Assembly: GCA_964468805.1 (NCBI GenBank)
Contig: CAYXWM010000006.1
Coordinates: forward strand, 3,374 to 67,373
Reading direction: 5' to 3'
Origin: CAYXWM01 sp964468805
Lineage (GTDB): Bacteria; Bacillota; Clostridia; Lachnospirales; WRBF01
Length of the DNA: 64,000 nt
The stretch's first letter is position 1. Each line of letters opens with the position of its first letter. Positions 59,341-64,000 of the stretch are shown here, piece by piece. The notes under the pieces were generated by a model that did not search any database, was not told the DNA's origin, and saw nothing but the letters and a program-made list of their open reading frames with translations. The position numbers and the translations under genes were made by a program.

Positions 59341-59667
59341 TTATTTAAGCCTTGTACCTATTCCGCAAAAAACTCTTACCACTCGGTCACTTTCCTTGGC
59401 AAGAAACCCCAGCACATGCCCGACAGCTTCACGCCATTTTCGCATTAAAGGATCAATGGGAACTATGCCGCAGGATATATCATCACAGATAATCACCTTA
59501 TCACGATAGTCGTTAAGATGCTCCTTAACATATTTCATTACATCTATATTATTTTTCAGCATATCCAAAATCACAAGATGATAATTGTCCAAAATTTCTT
59601 CACCGCTGAAATTTTCAAGGGCATATTCTTTTTTACCTTGGTAAGCCCCTCCGATTATAAGCTTCAT
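59341..59667 (-). CDS. short CobU-like protein
   Basis: 108 residues, paralogue of adenosylcobinamide kinase/guanylyltransferase. P-loop-like start LIIGGAYQGKKEYALENF and C-terminal VICDDISCGIVPIDPLMRKWREAVGHVLGFLAKESDRVVRVFCGIGTRLK match the start and end of CobU (the S/C-G-I-V-P-x-D pattern), while the middle third, with the guanylylated His region, is missing. 36 bp upstream of btuF, 46 bp after full-length cobU. May retain only one activity or regulate its partner. Confidence 0.8.
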   Translation of the reverse strand: MKLIIGGAYQGKKEYALENFSGEEILDNYHLVILDMLKNNIDVMKYVKEHLNDYRDKVIICDDISCGIVPIDPLMRKWREAVGHVLGFLAKESDRVVRVFCGIGTRLK

Positions 59668-59713
59668 AAGAATCCTCCCGAATAGTCATTATACTTAATA
59701 GATGCAGGTAAAG

Positions 59714-60280
59714 TTATTTAATAAGATCATAAATTTCGTCCAACAATTCTTTACCCTTATGCACAATTAAGCCTCCGAAACTTACCTCAATCACCACATC
59801 GCAAGCACTTGCACATAGACGGTCAACATAGGCAAGCCCTTTGCGATATGCCTCTGTAAATTCATCAAATAAATCAGCGTCCGAAAAAATATAGTCTGAA
59901 ACCAAAACCCCATTGGCGGCAACCTTCAGTACATCCCGGATACCGGCTGACACTTTTAAATAAGCGTCGGTATGTATGGCTCCATCCGGAGTAAACATTT
60001 CGTTTGCCAAAAGAGCCGTTACGCTGTCCAGCAAAAATGTTCCTTGCATATTGCAAAGCCCGGTAATTTTTTCTATATCCTTACCCAACTCTACCGTCTC
60101 AAAGCCCAATCCTTTGCGACTTAAACGGTGACGTTCAATACGTTCTCTGTCCTCGTCATCAACCGGAAGCATAGTGGCTATATAATACAAAGGCTTTGCA
60201 GTCTTTACCAAAGCAACAGCAATCTTTTCCGCATATGTTGATTTTCCGTTTTTACATCCGCCCGAAACAAAAACCTTCAT
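59714..60280 (-). CDS. cobU: adenosylcobinamide kinase/adenosylcobinamide-phosphate guanylyltransferase
   Basis: Bifunctional enzyme of corrinoid salvage (cobinamide to GDP-cobinamide), 188 residues. P-loop FVSGGCKNGKSTYAEKI, YYIATMLPVDDEDRERIERHRLSRKGLGFETVE containing the guanylylated His region, FLLDSVTALLANEMF, and LVSDYIFSDADLFDEFTEAYRKGLAYVDRLCASACDVVIEVSFG. In the last motif SDYIFSD replaces the common VSNEVG pattern. First gene after the cobalamin riboswitch. Confidence 0.88.
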   Translation of the reverse strand: MKVFVSGGCKNGKSTYAEKIAVALVKTAKPLYYIATMLPVDDEDRERIERHRLSRKGLGFETVELGKDIEKITGLCNMQGTFLLDSVTALLANEMFTPDGAIHTDAYLKVSAGIRDVLKVAANGVLVSDYIFSDADLFDEFTEAYRKGLAYVDRLCASACDVVIEVSFGGLIVHKGKELLDEIYDLIK

Positions 60281-60411
60281 TTATTTTCCCCGCTCTCGCC
60301 CTTACAAATGCCGAAATAAATATTTCTTATTGAACCGATTTCAGTCGCTTAGTATTTATATTAAAGGTATATCTCAATAATTCTTGAGAATATAAACATT
60401 ATTTTAAAACT

Positions 60412-60442
60412 AAAAAAGCCCCTGTCACAAAGGACAAAGGCT
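60412..60442 (-). terminator. terminator of cobalamin riboswitch expression platform
   Basis: On the minus strand AGCCTTTGTC pairs with GACAGGGGCT (two U-G pairs, 6-nt loop) and is followed by six T's. Lies between aptamer and cobU. Confidence 0.78.
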
Positions 60443-60529
60443 ATCATTTACCATATATACAGATAAAAGCCAAAAGACGGTATCTGCAATGACAAACCAT
60501 AAACTCCATATCCTGTGAAGTTTCATGGA

Positions 60530-60700
60530 ACCATATTGGCAGGTCTTCCGACTTAGACATCTACACTTTTTCGTCTTCCCGAGAAAATTCCCAGTGACTG
60601 TGCTAACACTTGAAAAAGCTACGCCATCACGGCAGCAGGACTGTTTGGGACTCACACCCAATTCCCTATTAATGCACAGAAACAGTGCATACCAAATAAT
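60530..60700 (-). ncRNA. cobalamin riboswitch
   Basis: Minus-strand elements in order: GGGAATTGGGTGTGAGTCCC, CAGTCCTGCTGCCGTGA, GTCACTGGGAA, GTCGGAAGACCTGCC (B12 box). These are the conserved core of AdoCbl/MeCbl riboswitches. Boundaries approximate. It would shut off cobU-btuFCD when cobalamin is abundant. Confidence 0.93.
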
Positions 60701-60818
60701 CGAACAAGTATATTATTTAACTTAAGAATAACACTATATCCGGGTCTTGTCAACAGTTATCGGCTTTAGCAAACTTTCATGGGTAATTCGAAACATAGAG
60801 GTTCTGTTAAAAAATCAT

Positions 60819-60862
60819 GAGGGAGAACCACCTTTTTTCTAAAGCAAAAGGGCTTATCCCTC
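60819..60862 (+). repeat. R3 hairpin repeat
   Basis: GAGGGAGAACCACCTTTT ... AAAAGGGCTTATCCCTC, imperfect stem with GAGGGA/TCCCTC ends. Confidence 0.5.
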
Positions 60863-60897
60863 ACATACTGCATTTCTTTTAAAATAATTTTGGGATT

Positions 60898-61050
60898 CTA
60901 TCCGTTAATGTATATAGTATTAGATGCTTTATCCCATGATACTTTAACATCGAACCCTACTGAAACAAGCCTCATCACTATATGCAGTAAAGTAGGTCTA
61001 AGTTTTAATATTTGAAACCAATTGATATTAAATAAAATGTACTGTATACT
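60898..61050 (-). pseudogene. remnant of a stalk (copper amine oxidase N-like) domain protein
   Basis: Minus-strand frame of about 50 codons ending in TAG, with no start. Its end reads MRLVSVGFDVKVSWDKASNT followed by IYING, close to the repeated xLRxVxExLGxxVxWDxxTxTVxI pattern of copper-amine-oxidase-N-like domains found at the ends of clostridial surface proteins. Upstream bases give no continued homology, so it looks like a decayed 3' fragment. Otherwise the 60,740-61,120 region shows only the R3 hairpin. Confidence 0.4.
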
Positions 61051-61135
61051 TGATGATGATAATAACTAATTATGTAATAAAAATTAAGTTGATCAAATCA
61101 AGATGGATATTATGTCTATATAGGTGGGTTTTGGC

Positions 61136-61861
61136 ATGAACAAGAAAAAAAGGTATGCAATTTATGTTACTTCTGTACTGTTCCTTTTAGCCGGTTTCTT
61201 TTGTATGGCTATAGCCGGAAGTGATGCTTTTGAAAGTAATAAAAACCTAAGAACAATAATAGGATTGTCTTCTTTTTTATTTTGGGTGCCGCCGTTGTTT
61301 ATTTTAAGTAAAAATTTTATTTCATTAGTCATATCAGAGATGTATGAGCTTGAGGATAAAATGCTTAGGGAAAACAATTTTTTTGTAGAAATTGAATCCC
61401 TTGAAACACAAGCATCGTTAAAGGAAAAATTTCTAAAAAGAGGTTTTACCCCCAGAGGCGATTTTTTACATAAGAAGCAGTTTTCATTTGCTAAAGACTA
61501 TATAAACTATTACTTAATGATTAGCGAGGAGCAAAACATTCTTAAATTTTTTGATAGGTATTTTGATAAGAACATAGATTATTTTGTAAGCAATAAAAAA
61601 TTCCGGAGAAACAATTATATTTATGTTGTATTTTTTCATAGCACCTTGTCAGAACCTAACATAGACTATGTGAAGAACTGCATAATAAATCAAGATGTTA
61701 TTCAAGGAGTTGCGAGGCACACGGATACTGTTATACCCATCATTTATGATACTAACAGAGGAAAATATATAATGAGAAAGATGAATCATAAATTATCCTT
61801 AAAACCATTGCAAATTGCTCTGAGGAACTTTTACAAGGTTGTTATTAACCCCACCAAATGA
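61136..61861 (+). CDS. uncharacterised membrane-anchored protein
   Basis: About 241 residues, no family recognised. Two N-terminal membrane helices (about residues 7-28 and 40-63: YVTSVLFLLAGFFCMAIAG and IIGLSSFLFWVPPLFIL), then a cytoplasmic domain of ~175 residues, rich in Lys, Phe and Tyr, starting ENNFFVEIESLETQASLKEKFLKRGFTPRGD. The domain alternates strands and helices and might be a restriction-like or NTF2-like fold, but no motif decides. ATG 61136 after AGGTGGG; GTG 61124 is within that site. No neighbours on the same strand. Confidence 0.65.
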   Translation: MNKKKRYAIYVTSVLFLLAGFFCMAIAGSDAFESNKNLRTIIGLSSFLFWVPPLFILSKNFISLVISEMYELEDKMLRENNFFVEIESLETQASLKEKFLKRGFTPRGDFLHKKQFSFAKDYINYYLMISEEQNILKFFDRYFDKNIDYFVSNKKFRRNNYIYVVFFHSTLSEPNIDYVKNCIINQDVIQGVARHTDTVIPIIYDTNRGKYIMRKMNHKLSLKPLQIALRNFYKVVINPTK

Positions 61862-61978
61862 GTAAAATATATATGACAATCCCATTAAAATTAAATAGCG
61901 TTATGTTTTACTTAGCCAAGATACTTTTTATTATGCTGCGATTAATAATTAAACGATTAATATTTACTTCCTACTCAT

Positions 61979-62881
61979 CTAACAATATATATCAAAAATC
62001 AGTTTGGCTCTATCTTTAATCAGTTTTCTTGCTTCGCATGGTTCCATAATCTCAACAAAATTACCAAATGATAAAATATGCCCGACCATCCATTCATTTA
62101 TTGGATAATAAATTGTTACCAAAAAAGAACCATCCTCTTGATTCTCAATATACTTTTCATCAAACTCATCAAAGACTTTATGGGCTATCTCTTTTCGAAA
62201 TTTTAACTTAAAAAGCACTAAGTCATAGGATTTTTCGTAGTCGGGTTCTATGGATAAATCTTTTGGAACAGTACGTTCAAACCGGTCGTCCTTCATTAAA
62301 AGATTTTTAACACGAGACATTCTAAAGGTACGGATTTCCTGCTTGTATGTACAAAAGCCTTGAATATACCATGACTGAGCCTTGAAAACTAATCGCAACG
62401 GTTCGACTGTACGCTGTGACTTTTTTAAATTTGAGTTAACGTAGTCAAATGTAATAACACGCTTATCTAATATTGCCCGTTGGGTTAAATGGAAATCAGC
62501 ACGGTTACAATCTCCCCAACGGGAAAAGTCTACGTCTATCCAATCCGGCGTCATAGGATTCTTGAAAATGACTTTCATCTTATTCAAAACTTCATTTACA
62601 TTGGGAAATTGAACTGCCTTAAGAACTTGTAAACCTTGCAATATGTCTTTTTGTTCTTTTTCAGACAGCAAGGTTTTATCAATCCTATATTCCTTTATAA
62701 TACCAATTCCGCCGCCGTTTCCCTTATTGGAATAAATGGGGATGCCGGCGACACTTAGCGTATCGATATCACGATAAATTGTTCGTCTGGAAACGCCGAA
62801 ATATTCCGCTAATTGGGCTCCGGTCATTTGATCCCGGCTCATTAATAAAAACGTTAATTGTATTAAACGGTCTATTTGCAT
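61979..62881 (-). CDS. YafY-type transcriptional regulator (HTH_11 plus WYL)
   Basis: 300 residues. N-terminal winged helix: IDRLIQLTFLLMSRDQMTGAQLAEYFGVSRRTIYRDIDTLSVAGIPIYSNKGNGGGIGI. Central WYL domain: FDYVNSNLKKSQRTVEPLRLVFKAQSWYIQGFCTYKQEIRTFRMSRVKNL with the W-Y-I variant of WYL. C-terminal WCX extension to the end. 16 bp downstream of the MFS exporter gene on the same strand, so likely its regulator. Confidence 0.93.
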   Translation of the reverse strand: MQIDRLIQLTFLLMSRDQMTGAQLAEYFGVSRRTIYRDIDTLSVAGIPIYSNKGNGGGIGIIKEYRIDKTLLSEKEQKDILQGLQVLKAVQFPNVNEVLNKMKVIFKNPMTPDWIDVDFSRWGDCNRADFHLTQRAILDKRVITFDYVNSNLKKSQRTVEPLRLVFKAQSWYIQGFCTYKQEIRTFRMSRVKNLLMKDDRFERTVPKDLSIEPDYEKSYDLVLFKLKFRKEIAHKVFDEFDEKYIENQEDGSFLVTIYYPINEWMVGHILSFGNFVEIMEPCEARKLIKDRAKLIFDIYC

Positions 62882-62896
62882 AAAAATATCACTCGC

Positions 62897-64000
62897 TTAT
62901 GAAGCATTGGCAAATACCTTTTTAGCGTATACCATAATAAATATATTAACAGCAATAGATAATAAAACAACCCAATAAGAAGACTTGCCGAAATATTCGA
63001 ACAAAAAGCCGTAAACAGCCTGCCCAATTGGCTGCGACACCATACAAAGTGAAATAATGTACGCAAGTATCTTTCCTATTAACTCGTTAGGGGTTTCCAT
63101 TTGGATAAAGGAAAGCATAAGGATCGTAAATATACTGCATAAGCCCATAAATATAAATCCGGAAAAGATAACAATCGCATATGTGTAAATTGCGGGAATT
63201 TTTAGCGTAAACAAGACTGCGATGGGTAACGTAGCAAATATAGTAAGAAGAAAGAGCACATAGGATTTTTTGATTGTAAGTTTTGAAGACATGACTGTGG
63301 CAAATATACCTCCGGCCAATGTTCCGGCTGACAATACGCCTTGTGCTATACCATATAATGTACTGCTCATTCCCAAATAAACTTTTATGATATACGGAAG
63401 CCCGACAAACATCATTGAATAGAATATTAGGTTGAACAACGTAATAACAACAGTCGTTTTCAGCAAAATGGGCTTAGTTTTTAAAATAAAACGCAAGCCC
63501 GTTTCTATATCACTCTTTATCATCCGACCTAATTTCATCTTTTCGGTAGAACGTTTAAAGGGCATTTTAATGAAAATTTCCAATATGGCGGATAAGAAAA
63601 AACAAACCGCACTGACGGCTACAATTGGCATTAAACCCCAAACAGAAAAAGCTATACCGCCCACAATCGGACCGATTAAATTCGCTAAGGCATTTACCTG
63701 GCTGACTACAGCATTGGCTTTTATTAGATTATCTTTTGTTGCAAGCAACGGAACACTTGCCTGAACTGCGGGTTGGTAAAAAGACTGTATAACAGCCAAC
63801 AACATCATTGTTACGGCAATAAACGTAATACCACTGCTGTCTTCCGGACCAAACCCCACAAAAAACAACACAAGCAATGCCGAAGTTATAAAATCGAGAG
63901 CAACCATAATATTTCTTCTGTTCATTCTATCAGCCAATATGCCGCCAATGGGAGACAAAAGAATAGTCGGTATCATAGACAGGGCAAGAATACTGCCAAA
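62897..64000 (-). CDS. MFS transporter, N-terminus outside window
   Basis: Major facilitator of the EntS/MFS_3 type (macrolide- or siderophore-efflux-like). The frame is open through the right edge (FGSILALS precedes Met 63976), so about the first 40 residues are missing. Visible: LLSPIGGILADRMNRRNIMVALD (the loop 2-3 signature), the PAVQASVPLLATKDNLIKANAVVSQVNALANLIGPIVGG segment typical of the group, and about ten helices to the C-terminus. Co-transcribed with the WYL regulator. Substrate unknown; drug efflux is the usual guess. Confidence 0.88.
   Translation of the reverse strand, partial: FGSILALSMIPTILLSPIGGILADRMNRRNIMVALDFITSALLVLFFVGFGPEDSSGITFIAVTMMLLAVIQSFYQPAVQASVPLLATKDNLIKANAVVSQVNALANLIGPIVGGIAFSVWGLMPIVAVSAVCFFLSAILEIFIKMPFKRSTEKMKLGRMIKSDIETGLRFILKTKPILLKTTVVITLFNLIFYSMMFVGLPYIIKVYLGMSSTLYGIAQGVLSAGTLAGGIFATVMSSKLTIKKSYVLFLLTIFATLPIAVLFTLKIPAIYTYAIVIFSGFIFMGLCSIFTILMLSFIQMETPNELIGKILAYIISLCMVSQPIGQAVYGFLFEYFGKSSYWVVLLSIAVNIFIMVYAKKVFANAS

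Overview
The window looks like a chromosomal stretch of a low-GC Gram-positive bacterium, most likely an anaerobic member of the Clostridia. The evidence is strong AGGAGG-type ribosome binding sites, frequent TTG and GTG starts, the rimP-nusA-rnpM-ylxQ-infB-rbfA-nrnA-truB gene order, an ECF-type ThiT behind a TPP riboswitch, a BlaI/BlaR1-type pair, an ACR3 arsenic operon, and lipoprotein solute-binding proteins. The species cannot be named from the sequence. No rRNA, tRNA or CRISPR array was seen.

Positions 1-13,000 hold a carbohydrate cluster: a left-truncated SDR, a GlpK-type FGGY kinase, a complete CUT2 sugar ABC transporter, a VOC protein, an AroE-fold dehydrogenase, a cupin-type phosphoglucose isomerase, and a KDPG aldolase with an in-frame amber codon. 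An RpiR-type regulator and two zinc-dependent polyol dehydrogenases follow. A shared 14-bp palindrome (AATAAAATTTTATT) lies at the promoters of the regulator and of the dehydrogenase pair and is the likely operator. The substrate is unknown and the enzyme mix matches no pathway I know.

Positions 14,680-23,330 hold a second sugar/polyol cluster: a possible regulator, an orphan DhaK, a second CUT2 transporter, an SDR, DhaK plus DhaL, and an RpiB-type isomerase. The SDR-DhaK-DhaL-RpiB order resembles known tetritol/erythrulose routes to erythrose 4-phosphate; this assignment is inferred.

Positions 23,560-34,050 are accessory: an unrecognised gene with an apparent AUA start, a flavodoxin-fold reductase facing an HxlR regulator, an arsenic operon (arsR, arsP-type permease, small thioredoxin, acr3, arsC), a BlaI/BlaR1-like pair with no beta-lactamase next to it, a predicted beta-propeller protein and a DUF1294 membrane protein.

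Positions 34,200-46,060 are mainly housekeeping: the nusA-infB operon, then a one-domain RibF, UppP, PheS without an adjacent PheT, and a sirtuin. Positions 46,080-54,700 carry riboswitch-controlled thiT, a P-type ATPase, a two-component system divergent from a glutamate/dicarboxylate symporter, and galM. Positions 54,750-60,700 (minus strand) carry a cobalamin-riboswitch-led group: cobU, a short cobU paralogue, btuF, btuC and btuD, then a Dph6-like ATP pyrophosphatase and a TIM-barrel protein. The right end has a gene remnant, a small membrane protein, a WYL-type regulator and a truncated MFS exporter.

Three families of dispersed palindromic repeats run through the intergenic spaces: R1 (about 100 bp), R2 (about 135 bp, ends TATACTTAATT/AATTAAGTATA) and R3 (GAGGGAGAA-type hairpins). 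They are non-coding and look like miniature mobile elements or repeated terminator modules.
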